Shown: positions 44,010 to 53,686 of the stretch, piece after piece
Layout of the letters: each line of letters opens with the position of its first letter
Position numbering within the stretch: the stretch's first letter is position 1
Assembly: GCF_002135415.1 (NCBI RefSeq)
Contig: NZ_NEGJ01000002.1
Coordinates: 248,001 to 312,000, forward strand
Length of the DNA: 64,000 nucleotides
Origin: Acinetobacter sp. ANC 3832
GTDB lineage: Bacteria; Pseudomonadota; Gammaproteobacteria; Pseudomonadales; Moraxellaceae
Direction: 5' to 3'
Translations under genes and position numbers: made by a program
Notes under the pieces: model-generated
What the model was told of the DNA's origin: nothing
Seen by the model: only the letters and a program-made list of their open reading frames with translations
The model's database searches: none

Positions 44010-45977
44010 TTAATTTCTGACAATATTTAAGAAATGCAAATGACGTTCATATTGATCAATAATATCTTGTAGCAAATCTTCCTGCGTCCAATCCATCACA
44101 TCATAATTCTGACCGCCTTCACGTAGAAAAACTTCTGCCTGATAAAAATCATGAATATCTTGGTGTTCATCATTCAGCATGAAACTTGGTGCTGCCAGTT
44201 CCTGCGCAATCACTTTATAAATAAAGTTGATCTCATTGTGATGATCTACATTCAGTTGCAAACCATTTTCTGTTTCTTTAATCAGCACATCCAAATCACG
44301 ACGTTTAAATTCGCGTTGAATACTTTCAAACGCTTGTTTAACATCTTTTTGAATATAGCATTTTACCTCTTGCTGAGCATGCGGATAATGCATAATCAAG
44401 CCCAAACGCTGTTGCCAACTTCTTGGGTTTTGTACTGCCCGTGGTGTAATTCGTGCAACTTGCAAAGCATTCATTTTAATCACATCTAAGCGTAAAGCTT
44501 TGAGTAAACCCCAGCACAGTAACAACATAATAAAAGTAAACGGCAATGCACTCATCATGGTTGCGGATTGCAAGGCGCTCAAACCACCGACCATCAACAA
44601 GATAATCGATAAGATTGCCATTAAAGCAGTCCAAAACAGGCGTTGCCAAGTTGGAGAGTTTTCAGATTTAGCCGTTAAATAATCTGTGACTAAAGCCCCT
44701 GAATCTGCTGAAGTGACAAAAAATAAAATAACCAAAACTGTCGCAATCAGGCTAGAAATACCTGCAAATGGTAAATGTGTTAAAAACTCAAAGAGCGCAA
44801 CCGATGAATCTTTTTGTACAGCAGTGATTAACCCTGTTTGACCTTGTTCGAGAATGCTATATAACGCAGCATTACCCATAAAGCCCATCCAAATCAGAGT
44901 AAAACCCGTCGGAATCAGTAATACACCCACAATAAATTCACGAATAGTACGACCACGTGAAACACGTGCGATGAACATTCCAACAAAAGGTGACCATGAA
45001 ATCCACCATGCCCAATACATAATTGTCCAACCACCGATCCAGCCATTCGGTTGATAAGCATACAAGTTAAACGTCATGCTAAATAAGTTGGACATGTATT
45101 GCCCTGCATTTTGAATGGTGGTTTGCAGGATATAAATACTAGAACTGGCGAAGAATACAAATGCTAAAAGGACTAAAGCTAAAATCAAATTCAGTTCCGA
45201 AAGCCGCTTAACACCCTTATCTAAACCGAGAAAAACAGATAAAGAAGCCAAGCTACTGACAAAAATAATTAAGATAATTTGCATGCTGATTGAGCTTTCC
45301 CAACCAAACAGATACGTTAAACCTGAATTGATTTGGGTCACACCAAAGCCTAAAGTCGTTGCAACACCAAATACCGTACCAATCGTGGCAAAGGTATCTA
45401 CACCATCCCCCAAAGGACCATAGATTCGTTCCCCAATAATGGGATATAAACCAGAACGTACTTTTAAGGGCAAATTATATCTAAAAGCGAAATAAGCTAG
45501 GCTTAAACCCACTAATGCATAAATTGCCCAAGCATGTAAGCCCCAGTGGAAAAAAGTAATTCGCATCGCTTGTTGCGCGGCTTCAATACTTTCTGGTTCA
45601 CCTGTGGGTGGGTTGACATAATGCATGACAGGTTCAGCAATACCGAAGAACATCAGTCCTATCCCCATACCTGCGGTAAAGAGCATGGCAAACCATGATC
45701 CATTTCCATATTCAGGTTGGCTATGATCGGGACCCAGTTTGATTTTCCCCATGTCAGAGATAGCAATGAAAATCAGTACAATCAGAAAAATCGCGACAGA
45801 TAAAACATAGAACCAACTAAAAGAATCTGTAATCCACTGATTCATTTGGCGAGTGATTAAATCAAAGGCATTTGGTGCAATAATGACGACAGCTAAGAAA
45901 GCGACAATAATCATTACTGTACTAAAAAAAACATTTGGATTTACATTGGTAAACCAAGACGTCTTTTTGGAAGGCAT
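44010..45977 (-). CDS. betT: BCCT-family transporter, BetT (choline) type
   Basis: 655 residues, twelve membrane helices. The BCCT marks TAGMGIGLMFFGIAEPVMHY and IMYWAWWISWSPFVGMFIARVSRGRT are present. The Gly-Ile-Gly of helix 3, instead of the Gly-Ile-Asp of carnitine antiporters, fits proton-coupled choline or betaine uptake. A long cytoplasmic C-terminal tail (about 150 residues, rich in charged residues) is typical of osmosensing BetT. No betIBA genes adjoin. Three inverted repeats lie upstream (46009-46079). Confidence 0.85.
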   Translation of the reverse strand: MPSKKTSWFTNVNPNVFFSTVMIIVAFLAVVIIAPNAFDLITRQMNQWITDSFSWFYVLSVAIFLIVLIFIAISDMGKIKLGPDHSQPEYGNGSWFAMLFTAGMGIGLMFFGIAEPVMHYVNPPTGEPESIEAAQQAMRITFFHWGLHAWAIYALVGLSLAYFAFRYNLPLKVRSGLYPIIGERIYGPLGDGVDTFATIGTVFGVATTLGFGVTQINSGLTYLFGWESSISMQIILIIFVSSLASLSVFLGLDKGVKRLSELNLILALVLLAFVFFASSSIYILQTTIQNAGQYMSNLFSMTFNLYAYQPNGWIGGWTIMYWAWWISWSPFVGMFIARVSRGRTIREFIVGVLLIPTGFTLIWMGFMGNAALYSILEQGQTGLITAVQKDSSVALFEFLTHLPFAGISSLIATVLVILFFVTSADSGALVTDYLTAKSENSPTWQRLFWTALMAILSIILLMVGGLSALQSATMMSALPFTFIMLLLCWGLLKALRLDVIKMNALQVARITPRAVQNPRSWQQRLGLIMHYPHAQQEVKCYIQKDVKQAFESIQREFKRRDLDVLIKETENGLQLNVDHHNEINFIYKVIAQELAAPSFMLNDEHQDIHDFYQAEVFLREGGQNYDVMDWTQEDLLQDIIDQYERHLHFLNIVRN

Positions 45978-46008
45978 AATTCCCCCATGTTTTTTTAATT
46001 AACGGACA

Positions 46009-46079
46009 GACCAGATGGTCAAGAAAGGCATTCACACGTGTGAATAAAGACGAACCCGGTAGAAAATCAGTTGGGTTCG
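46009..46079. promoter_or_regulatory. Cluster of inverted repeats upstream of betT
   Basis: GACCA-GA-TGGTC (46009-46020), a perfect 16-bp palindrome ATTCACACGTGTGAAT (46030-46045), and CGAACCC/GGGTTCG arms (46051-46079). They cover 32-102 bp before the betT start. The middle one looks like a repressor operator; the outer pair could be a leader hairpin. Confidence 0.5.
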
Positions 46080-46144
46080 GAGAAAATTATAATTTATTCC
46101 ACCTTTGTCGGCAGTTTACTTCCTGTAACTTGAAATTACATATT

Positions 46145-46822
46145 TCAATCAGGTTTGTTAGCAATGTATTGCAATGCAATGAGTCTTGAAACAATTAATG
46201 CCAAATACATGACTCCAGAAAACATTTGAAACATTGCAATGACTCGTGCTACAGGTGAAATTGGAATTAAATCTGATAAACCCGTTGCTGATTGCAAACT
46301 AAAACTGATGAATAATAAATCTAACCATGGCTGAGAATCACCCATATGGTTCGGATTTAAAAAACTCTGTGGAATTAACATTTGGCAAATGCTGTATAAA
46401 AATGCAAAGCCCCAAGCCATTAAAGTAAACACTGCACCTGCTGCAAAGAGTTCATCTTTGGTGAGATATTTATCTGCAAACATATAACGTACTAAACCAT
46501 AAGTGGCACTAAAATAGGCTGCCGCTTCAAAGCTATGTGCAATGACTTGAATCCATGTTGCGCTATATCCGATCAAAATCAGAAAGGAAAATAGACACGC
46601 GCCACTCACAAAAAATAAACCGAGCACTGTAAAAGCAGGTGTTTGACGAATCACCTTGGCAATAATTAATAAAGCCAATACACCTAAGGCCCAAGTCAAA
46701 GCTTGATAACTTCGACTTCCATTGGCAAAAACCAAGAGGATTAAAATTAGAAATTGCACCAACAATAACCATGCTGATGGGAGTAATTTAAAGCCTTTCC
46801 AAAATTCAACAACAGCACGCAT
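46145..46822 (-). CDS. K+-channel-like membrane protein with altered filter
   Basis: 225 residues, six or so hydrophobic segments. Near the C-terminus LLFISFSLQSATGLSDLIPISPVARVIAMFQMFSGVMYLALIVSRLI has the pore-loop plus inner-helix design of two-helix ion channels. Where the filter should read TVGYGD it reads ATGLSD (179-184), so potassium selectivity may be lost or altered. There is no cytoplasmic RCK domain. It lies 167 bp beyond the betT start region, same strand, and may be a separate unit. Confidence is moderate for a channel fold, low for ion choice. Confidence 0.75.
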   Translation of the reverse strand: MRAVVEFWKGFKLLPSAWLLLVQFLILILLVFANGSRSYQALTWALGVLALLIIAKVIRQTPAFTVLGLFFVSGACLFSFLILIGYSATWIQVIAHSFEAAAYFSATYGLVRYMFADKYLTKDELFAAGAVFTLMAWGFAFLYSICQMLIPQSFLNPNHMGDSQPWLDLLFISFSLQSATGLSDLIPISPVARVIAMFQMFSGVMYLALIVSRLIALQYIANKPD

Positions 46823-47092
46823 TTTTTACTCAAATGTTATTCTTTTCATGTCGCCAAATTATCATAATTTAAATATTAAAAGTAAGTTTGCATCAATTTT
46901 GGATTTTAAATTCATATTTAGTTTCATGAATAAAACCTTTGATTTCACCTCTAAAAAAAAATAAATGAGCTATGAGTAACGATGTAAAAGGTCAATTGAT
47001 TACAGAATATTGGAGAAACTCATCAATACATTCACACAGTTTCAATCAATACTAGGCAAGTAAAAAAACATAAATATGAAAAGGAAACTTAA

Positions 47093-47467
47093 ATGAAATA
47101 TAAAGCTGTTCTCCTTGCAACAATCTGTTCTATCGGTGTGGTTGCTTGTGGAAAAACCAGTCCTCTGCTTGAAAATAATAAAGAGTTTATTGGTCAGTGG
47201 AAAAATGAAACCAGCACACTGACCATTGAAAAGGATGGTGATGCCAAATATGTACATCATACAAAAGTTGAGAATAAAACAGCTTCAAGCGAGATTAAAG
47301 CCTCTTCAACGTCTGATATTAAAGCCACAATTACTGAGTTTGATACGCATCATTTTCAAGTTGGACAAGGTGAATTATCTCAAAACTTTACCATCACCAA
47401 AGCGCCCTACAAACAAGAAGGCAAATGGAAAGTCGTTTTGAATAATGAGGTCTATACCAAAGACTAA
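47093..47467 (+). CDS. Small predicted lipoprotein
   Basis: 124 residues. Signal MKYKAVLLATICSIGVVAC with lipobox VVAC, so Cys19 should be lipidated. Mature part begins GKTSPLLENNKEFIGQWKNETSTLTIEKDGDAKYVHH, a small beta-rich domain like the lipocalin-type extracytoplasmic domains of unknown role. AAGGAAA lies 8 bases before the ATG. Single gene with its own terminator. Confidence 0.78.
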   Translation: MKYKAVLLATICSIGVVACGKTSPLLENNKEFIGQWKNETSTLTIEKDGDAKYVHHTKVENKTASSEIKASSTSDIKATITEFDTHHFQVGQGELSQNFTITKAPYKQEGKWKVVLNNEVYTKD

Positions 47468-47484
47468 ATATATTTCTGAATAAA

Positions 47485-47509
47485 AAAAGCCCCATCAATT
47501 GGGGCTTTT
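47485..47509. terminator. Bidirectional terminator between lipoprotein and actP genes
   Basis: AAAAGCCCC/GGGGCTTTT stem with an ATCAATT loop, A and T runs on both sides. Confidence 0.85.
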
Positions 47510-47534
47510 CTTTTTTCTAGGCTTCATTCATCAC

Positions 47535-49250
47535 TTAGTGATCTGAAGCACCAGAGATACCAATACCTGTTTGTGAACGTACAAACTGTGCATCAAATGC
47601 TTTGCGTTCTGCTTGAGCACGTGCTGATTTATCAGTCACAGAGAAGAACCAACAGCAGAAGAATGCTAAAGGCATTGCAAAAATTGCTGGACCATTAAAC
47701 GAGTTAATTGGTGTATCAGAAATTTTAAGTGTATCTACCCAAACTGCTTTAGATAAGATAATCAACGTTACCGCTGTTACCAAACCAACGACTCCACCAA
47801 TCACTGCACCACGAGTGGTTAAACCTTTCCAGAACATTGAAAGAACAAGTACTGGGAAGTTTGCACATGCTGCAACAGAGAATGCTAGACCCACCATGAA
47901 TGCGACGTTTTGTTTTTCAAACACGATACCCAAAATCATTGCAAAAATTGCTAGACCTAAAGTCGCGATTTTAGACATACGTAATTCAGATTCAGGTGTT
48001 GTTTGACCTTTTCTAAATACATTTGCATACAAGTCATGAGAAATTGCTGAAGCACCTGACAGTGTTAAACCGGCAACAACTGCAAGGATTGTCGCAAATG
48101 CAACTGCTGAAATGAAGCCCATGAACAAGTCGCCACCCACGGCATCTGCCAAATGAACAGCAGCCATGTTGTTACCGCCAACTAATTCTAGTTTGCCAGT
48201 CACAGCCATTTTAGCAACATCAATGAATTGTGGGTTGTTTGATACGAAAAGGATCGCACCGAAACCAATAATGAATGTTAATAAGTAGAAATAACCAATG
48301 AAACCTGTCGCAACAACCACTGATTTACGTGCTTCTTTCGCATCTTTAACGGTAAAGAAACGCATTAGAATATGTGGTAAACCCGCTGTACCAAACATTA
48401 ACGCCAAACCAAGAGATAATGCATCTAATGGATTTGCTGCTAACTTACCTGGTCCCATAATGTTATGTGCTTCAGAAACGCTAATTTTATGTACTTCTGC
48501 AAATACATCAATCGCCTGAGTAAACATATTCGAGAAGCTATAACCCACTGAGTGCATGACCATGAACGCCATGAAGGTCGCACCAGAAAGCAACATCACT
48601 GCTTTAATGATCTGTACCCAAGTCGTTGCAAGCATGCCACCGAAGATCACGTAAGCCATCATTAGAAGGCCAACAATCACAACGGCTATGTTATAGTTCA
48701 AGCCAAAAAGAAGTTTAATCAGCTGACCTGCACCCACCATTTGCGCGATCAAATAGAATGCAACCACGACAAGCGAGCTTACTGCAGCAAGTGTACGAAC
48801 TGGCTTTTCTTCTAAACGGAAAGATACAACGTCTGATAAGTTATATTTACCAAGATTACGTAAACGTTCAGCAACCAAGAATAATACGATTGGCCAACCG
48901 ACCATGAAACCTAATGAGTATAAAAGTCCGTCAAAGCCAGAACCAAAGACCAATGCGGAAATACCCAAGAACGATGCGGCTGACATATAGTCACCTGCGA
49001 TCGCCAAACCATTTTGGAAACCTGAGATCCCACCGCCGGCTGTATAGAAATCAGCTGTACTTGTAGTTTGTTTTGCAGCCCATTTGGTAATAAATAGAGT
49101 CAAGCCAACAAAAATCGCAAACATAATGATTGCGTGCCAATTGGTTGCTTGTTGTTGTGCTTCACCCAAATCAGGACCTGCAAAAGCCATCCCTGAAAGT
49201 AAAAGTGTAGAAGCCGCTACAGCATTCGTCTTTAATGAATTCCATTTCAT
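47535..49250 (-). CDS. actP: Cation/acetate symporter
   Basis: 571 residues, sodium:solute symporter family with about 13 helices after a cleavable-looking N-terminus. Blocks [32 protein letters not shown] and [21 protein letters not shown] are those of ActP, which takes up acetate and related short acids. ATG 49250 lies 1 bp after the yjcH stop codon, so translation is coupled; a farther start at 49277 would overlap yjcH. It belongs with acs (59710-61653) and the CrbS/CrbR-like genes in acetate use. Confidence 0.92.
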   Translation of the reverse strand: MKWNSLKTNAVAASTLLLSGMAFAGPDLGEAQQQATNWHAIIMFAIFVGLTLFITKWAAKQTTSTADFYTAGGGISGFQNGLAIAGDYMSAASFLGISALVFGSGFDGLLYSLGFMVGWPIVLFLVAERLRNLGKYNLSDVVSFRLEEKPVRTLAAVSSLVVVAFYLIAQMVGAGQLIKLLFGLNYNIAVVIVGLLMMAYVIFGGMLATTWVQIIKAVMLLSGATFMAFMVMHSVGYSFSNMFTQAIDVFAEVHKISVSEAHNIMGPGKLAANPLDALSLGLALMFGTAGLPHILMRFFTVKDAKEARKSVVVATGFIGYFYLLTFIIGFGAILFVSNNPQFIDVAKMAVTGKLELVGGNNMAAVHLADAVGGDLFMGFISAVAFATILAVVAGLTLSGASAISHDLYANVFRKGQTTPESELRMSKIATLGLAIFAMILGIVFEKQNVAFMVGLAFSVAACANFPVLVLSMFWKGLTTRGAVIGGVVGLVTAVTLIILSKAVWVDTLKISDTPINSFNGPAIFAMPLAFFCCWFFSVTDKSARAQAERKAFDAQFVRSQTGIGISGASDH

Positions 49251-49251
49251 A

Positions 49252-49584
49252 TTAGTATTGTCCTTTTTCATGGGCAATTGCTTCCACTTCTTTCATTGCA
49301 TCGTTAGTCAATTGATCTAACTTATTGTTTGCAACATATGAATACACGCCACATAAAACGAAAGACAGTACAATAATACTTAAACCAAGTGGCATTCCCC
49401 AAGTTGTAACACCACCACTAAAAGAACTCATTAAAAATTCTTTGTTATAGCCAACTAAAAGCATAAACCCAACATAAACGAACAACATAATTCCAGTTAA
49501 TGTCCAGCTCAATTTACTTTTTTTAGCAACCATTTCTTTAAATTTTGGATTCTGTAGAATTGCTTCTACTTGTCTATCATCCAT
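49252..49584 (-). CDS. yjcH: DUF485 membrane protein, partner gene of actP
   Basis: 110 residues with two membrane helices (about 28-46 and 63-85). The opening [23 protein letters not shown] is typical of DUF485 proteins always found next to actP. Function unknown, possibly supporting the symporter. I start at ATG 49584, because AAGGAG lies 7 bases before it but only 1 base before ATG 49590. The leader holds a hairpin (49602-49623) and the 15-base box TTAGACTTTGGTCGT ends at 49696. Confidence 0.88.
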   Translation of the reverse strand: MDDRQVEAILQNPKFKEMVAKKSKLSWTLTGIMLFVYVGFMLLVGYNKEFLMSSFSGGVTTWGMPLGLSIIVLSFVLCGVYSYVANNKLDQLTNDAMKEVEAIAHEKGQY

Positions 49585-49601
49585 ATCCATGCTCCTTGTT
49601 A

Positions 49602-49623
49602 AGCGACCAGTCCACTGGTTGCT
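49602..49623. repeat. Hairpin in the yjcH leader
   Basis: AGCGACCAGT-CC-ACTGGTTGCT, ten-base arms with one mismatch, just upstream of the yjcH ribosome site. On the plus strand T8 follows, like a terminator, but no plus-strand gene leads into it. It may shape the leader of the yjcH-actP mRNA or block antisense transcription. Confidence 0.5.
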
Positions 49624-49681
49624 TTTTTTTAATCTTTTTTCTACATATTCAAAATTAACAAGGTTCTATGCCATTCGTAAC

Positions 49682-49696
49682 TTAGACTTTGGTCGT
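49682..49696 (+). promoter_or_regulatory. Putative CrbR-type box upstream of yjcH-actP and crbS
   Basis: TTAGACTTTGGTCGT. One mismatch to TTAGGCTTTGGTCGT at 61759-61773 upstream of acs. Its core begins 103 bp before yjcH (the acs copy is 111 bp before acs) and it lies 76 bp before the chosen start of the divergent sensor kinase gene. Confidence 0.6.
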
Positions 49697-49771
49697 TAAA
49701 TTTTGATCAAGCTCAACGTGATCGTTCATAGATACGGTATTATAGCGCTAGGTTTTTTAGCTGTAGTCCTT

Positions 49772-52700
49772 ATGAACAGTTGGTTGATTATTGGGGTTCT
49801 GGCCCTTTATATCCTGATTTTATTTGTGTGCGCATTCTATGGAGAGAAGCACGCCAGTCGTTTAAGTACGCGTGGACGAATGCTTCTCTTTAGTCTAACA
49901 CTGGGTGTTTATTGCTCGTCTTGGACATTTTATGGTGCAACAGGTGCAGCAGTCCGTGAAGGTATTATTTTCCTTCCAATCTATTTAGGACCTCTTTTAT
50001 TTGTGGGTCTAGGGTATGACATTTGGCGTAGGCTCGGTCGAGTCAGACAGCATCATGCCATTTCATCCATCGCAGACTTTGTTTCTGCACGTTATGGTAA
50101 AAGTGGTGCACTGGCTTCTCTTGTCACCATTTTGGCCGTTGTTGCGATTATCCCTTACCTTGCCTTACAACTTCGCGCAATCGCACTCAGCGCCTCTGTG
50201 ATGCTCGACCATAATACTGAAGTGGTTTCTGCCACGACCAATGGCGTTCTAGGACTTACAGCTGTTTTAGCTATTCTTGCCATGATGTTTGGAACAAGAC
50301 AAATCGCCAATACCGAACAACATGGTGGACTCATGTTGGCTGTTGCATTTGAGTCCTTTGTGAAACTGTTTGCTTTACTCTGTGTTGCATTCTTTTTTAT
50401 TTTTGAAAATCCTCAAAATATCATTCAAATTTCACATGATGTTTCAAAGACATTTCATGAAGTTCAACTGTTTGGTGTGCCTGAAACTTTTTGGGTTCAA
50501 ACCTTGCTTGCTGCACTTGCGATTATTTGTTTACCCCGTCAATTCCATGTTGCTGTAGTCGAACTGAGAGATGAAAAACATATTCGTGGCGCACGACGTT
50601 GGTTTGCGGTTTATTTAATTTTAACTATTTTTGCCATTATCCCGATTGCCAGTTGGGCACTCCATGCAGCACCTGCTTATTTAACCATTCCAGATGTTGC
50701 TGTATTGTCACTGCCTCTGAGCTACAACCAAGAATGGCTCACCCTCTTGGCATTTTTAGGTGGCTTTTCTGCATCTACTGGTATGCTTTTGGTTTCATCT
50801 GTCGCACTCTCTATTATGTTGAGTAATGACTTAATTATGCCTGCGTTATGGCGCTTAGGCTTATTGTCACGACATGATAAACGCATGCCTCAAGTGCTGA
50901 AGTTTACTCGCCGTGTTTGTATTTTGGCGGTTATGCTACTGGGTTTCTTGTTCTTCCACTTCTTTAATGATATTGATCAACTTTCGGTATTTGGCTTACT
51001 TGCCTTTAGTGCGGTTGCACAATTTTCACCTGCTTTAATTGGCGGTTTATACTGGCGTGGAGGAAGTCGTCAAGGGGTCTACGCTGGCCTGATTGTTGGC
51101 TTTTTTATGTGGATTTATACACTACTTTTACCCACAATTTTAAAGAGCCTTCCGCTTGAATATGGTCAATTTGCAAGTCAGTTTTTAAGTAGTGGACCGT
51201 TTGGGATTGATTGGCTTCGACCACAAGCTTTATTGGGTTTTGAATCTTTTGCACCACTGACACATGGCGTCACTTGGTCACTCGGTTTAAATATCTTATT
51301 GTATGTTTGGATTTCACGAATTTATCGTCCAAGTATTGCAGAACAAATTCAGGCTGAAAGTTTCTTCTATTACGAAACCAAGCCTTTACCTGCGCAAAAC
51401 ACATCTACTGACATTAACTATTTACATCATGATGTGGCCCGTTTAAAAGTGGGCGATTTAATCGCACTGGCTAAACGCATTACAGGCGAAGGCCCAACTA
51501 CACATGCCTTTAAACAATTTTGTACTATGAACAATGTAGTGCTGAATGAAAATAGCAGTGCCAATGGCATGTGGTGGCGTTTTACCGAACAATACCTAGC
51601 AGGTACCATTGGTTCAGCTTCCGCACGTACCCTTCTCACCACAGCGATGGTGAACAATGGTTTAGCACTTGGACAAGTTGCCAATATTTTAGACCAAGCA
51701 TCACAATGGCAACGCTTTAACCAAAATCTGATTATGACCATGATTGACCATATGACCCAAGGTGTAAGTGTGGTCGATGAGAATATGTGTTTGGTCGCTT
51801 GGAATAACCAATACCTTAAACTATTCGATTATCCAAAAGACTTGGTCTATGTTGGCTGCCCTATTTCGGACTTGATCCGTTATAACGCCGAGCGTGGTGA
51901 ATGTGGACCCGGTTCCGTAGAAGAACATGTCCGTAAACGTATTCACTGGATGAAAGTTGGTAGAAGTGCACATGAATTTGAACGTATCCGTAAAGATGGC
52001 CGCGTCATTCAAATGCGAGGTAATCCAATTGAAGGAGGTGGTTTTGTTACAACCTTTGCTGACATTACTGCATTCCGTGAAAATGAAGCCATTCTAGAAG
52101 CACGCGTTGTTGATCGTACTCACCAATTGGCAGATGCCCTATCCGAGCAACAATTGGCACGTGAGCAAGCTGACCGTGCCAATATGTCTAAAAGTCGCTT
52201 TATTGCTGCGGCAAGCCATGACTTATTGCAACCCATGCATGCAGCTCGACTCTTTAGTACCGCACTAGAACAAAGTATTCAACTGGATGAAGACCGTAAA
52301 ACATTGCAACAATTAGACCGTGCCCTGCATGGTGCTGAAAGCATGCTTTCAGCTTTACTGGATATTGCACGTTTGGAAGGTGGATCTATTCAGCCCAAAC
52401 GCCAACCTTATCCGTTGCATGATTTGCTCAGTGATTTAGACTTACAATTTAAATCAATTGCTGCGCAACGTGGCATTCAGTTTAAAGTGCACGATGTTCA
52501 ATTTTGGATTGATACCGATCCCCAATGGATTCGTCGTATTATCCAAAACTTTGTCAGTAATGCTTTACGCTATACCGCCAAAGGACGTGTAATTGTGGGC
52601 GTATTACGCTCTACCGATCATCCTCAGCATATTCGAATTGGTGTTTGGGATACGGGTCCCGGCATTGCTGAAGAACAACGCATTAAACTTTTCCAAGAGT

Positions 52701-53266
52701 TTGAACGTTGTGGACATACTTCACCTTGGGGAGAACAAGGTTTAGGGCTTGGTTTGGCTATTGTGCAACGCATGACCAGTCTACTTGATTATCCTGTGCA
52801 TGTTTATTCAGAACTCGGGCGAGGCTCTTGCTTTATGATTGAGGTGCCAATTGTTGCTGCTCCGAAAGTGGTTGCCACACCTGTACAAGCAATACCACTC
52901 AAAACCAAAGCTTATAAAATCCTTTGTCTAGACAATGATGAAACGATTTTAGAAGGCATGGCAACTCTCTTAACCAAATGGGGTTATCAAGTATTTAAAG
53001 CCACTGAACCCGAACAGGCTTTGGATATTATCCAGAATGAAAATATTCAAGTGTGGCTAGTAGATCAGCATTTAAACAATGAAAAAATTGGTTTAGATTT
53101 CATTCTAGAACAACGATTAGAGAATGTACCTGTTGCCTTAATCACGGCAGATTCTGATCCAGAATTACCACAACGTTTGAAAGAGCTGAATGTCGTACTG
53201 TTAAGAAAACCTTTAAAACCAGCTTCATTACGCTCATGGTTATCTGGTTTAAAAATTTCAAAATAG
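49772..53266 (+). CDS. crbS: Solute-symporter/hybrid histidine kinase, CrbS-like
   Basis: 1164 residues. The N-terminal 500 or so form a sodium:solute-symporter-like domain of about 13 helices. A PAS domain follows (MIDHMTQGVSVVDENMCLVAWNNQYLKLF), then a histidine kinase with phosphoacceptor His816 (SHDLLQP), N box Asn930, DTGPGI and GLGLGLA. A receiver domain ends the protein, with Asp1098 as phosphate site. The architecture is that of CrbS (MxtR), which senses acetate or related flux and controls acs. ATG 49772 is preferred; a TTG at 49703 would add 23 residues, including a basic stretch. Divergent from yjcH-actP. Confidence 0.88.
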   Translation: MNSWLIIGVLALYILILFVCAFYGEKHASRLSTRGRMLLFSLTLGVYCSSWTFYGATGAAVREGIIFLPIYLGPLLFVGLGYDIWRRLGRVRQHHAISSIADFVSARYGKSGALASLVTILAVVAIIPYLALQLRAIALSASVMLDHNTEVVSATTNGVLGLTAVLAILAMMFGTRQIANTEQHGGLMLAVAFESFVKLFALLCVAFFFIFENPQNIIQISHDVSKTFHEVQLFGVPETFWVQTLLAALAIICLPRQFHVAVVELRDEKHIRGARRWFAVYLILTIFAIIPIASWALHAAPAYLTIPDVAVLSLPLSYNQEWLTLLAFLGGFSASTGMLLVSSVALSIMLSNDLIMPALWRLGLLSRHDKRMPQVLKFTRRVCILAVMLLGFLFFHFFNDIDQLSVFGLLAFSAVAQFSPALIGGLYWRGGSRQGVYAGLIVGFFMWIYTLLLPTILKSLPLEYGQFASQFLSSGPFGIDWLRPQALLGFESFAPLTHGVTWSLGLNILLYVWISRIYRPSIAEQIQAESFFYYETKPLPAQNTSTDINYLHHDVARLKVGDLIALAKRITGEGPTTHAFKQFCTMNNVVLNENSSANGMWWRFTEQYLAGTIGSASARTLLTTAMVNNGLALGQVANILDQASQWQRFNQNLIMTMIDHMTQGVSVVDENMCLVAWNNQYLKLFDYPKDLVYVGCPISDLIRYNAERGECGPGSVEEHVRKRIHWMKVGRSAHEFERIRKDGRVIQMRGNPIEGGGFVTTFADITAFRENEAILEARVVDRTHQLADALSEQQLAREQADRANMSKSRFIAAASHDLLQPMHAARLFSTALEQSIQLDEDRKTLQQLDRALHGAESMLSALLDIARLEGGSIQPKRQPYPLHDLLSDLDLQFKSIAAQRGIQFKVHDVQFWIDTDPQWIRRIIQNFVSNALRYTAKGRVIVGVLRSTDHPQHIRIGVWDTGPGIAEEQRIKLFQEFERCGHTSPWGEQGLGLGLAIVQRMTSLLDYPVHVYSELGRGSCFMIEVPIVAAPKVVATPVQAIPLKTKAYKILCLDNDETILEGMATLLTKWGYQVFKATEPEQALDIIQNENIQVWLVDQHLNNEKIGLDFILEQRLENVPVALITADSDPELPQRLKELNVVLLRKPLKPASLRSWLSGLKISK

Positions 53267-53300
53267 TATTGTACGAGTTAAATAGTTTGAAACATTTTAA

Positions 53301-53330
53301 GTCCATATTCTTTACGGAATATGGGCTTTT
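53301..53330 (+). terminator. Terminator after crbS
   Basis: GTCCATATTC/GAATATGGGC stem (one G-U pair), short loop, then T4; 35 bp past the stop. Confidence 0.7.
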
Positions 53331-53410
53331 ATCATACAAAAAAAGACCATTCTTTAAGCTGATTAGCAATTTATTTTGACTTTTAGGCAAAAGCTTTCAG
53401 AAATAAATCA

Positions 53411-53494
53411 GAACACTTGTATTTAATTGACTAAAAATTTCATTACTTCATTTCCTATGGCAAAGTACACCAAAAATTAAGTGAACACTTGTAT
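53411..53494 (+). promoter_or_regulatory. Direct repeats GAACACTTGTAT upstream of the 255-residue gene
   Basis: The 12-mer GAACACTTGTAT occurs at 53411-53422 and again at 53483-53494, 72 bp apart (about seven helix turns), 193 and 265 bp before the start at 53687. Probable binding sites of an activator. Nothing else is visible in the 420-bp spacer except AT-rich promoter-like DNA. Confidence 0.5.
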
Positions 53495-53686
53495 ACTTAG
53501 TTACAATTTCTATAATTATTTGTTTTTAAATAGATAAAAATTCAATTATAAACAAAATACAACTTTAGTCTTATTCCTATTGCATATTAGATAAATCATA
53601 AAGGACATATAAATTATTCATTTTTAAGCACACACGGATGACGTGAAAAAAATTGATTAATAAATTTTAAAAATAGGAGTTGTGCC

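Noticed and set aside
44151..44489. 112-residue open frame antisense to betT
   Set aside because: Lies wholly inside the C-terminal domain of an intact gene and has no family likeness.
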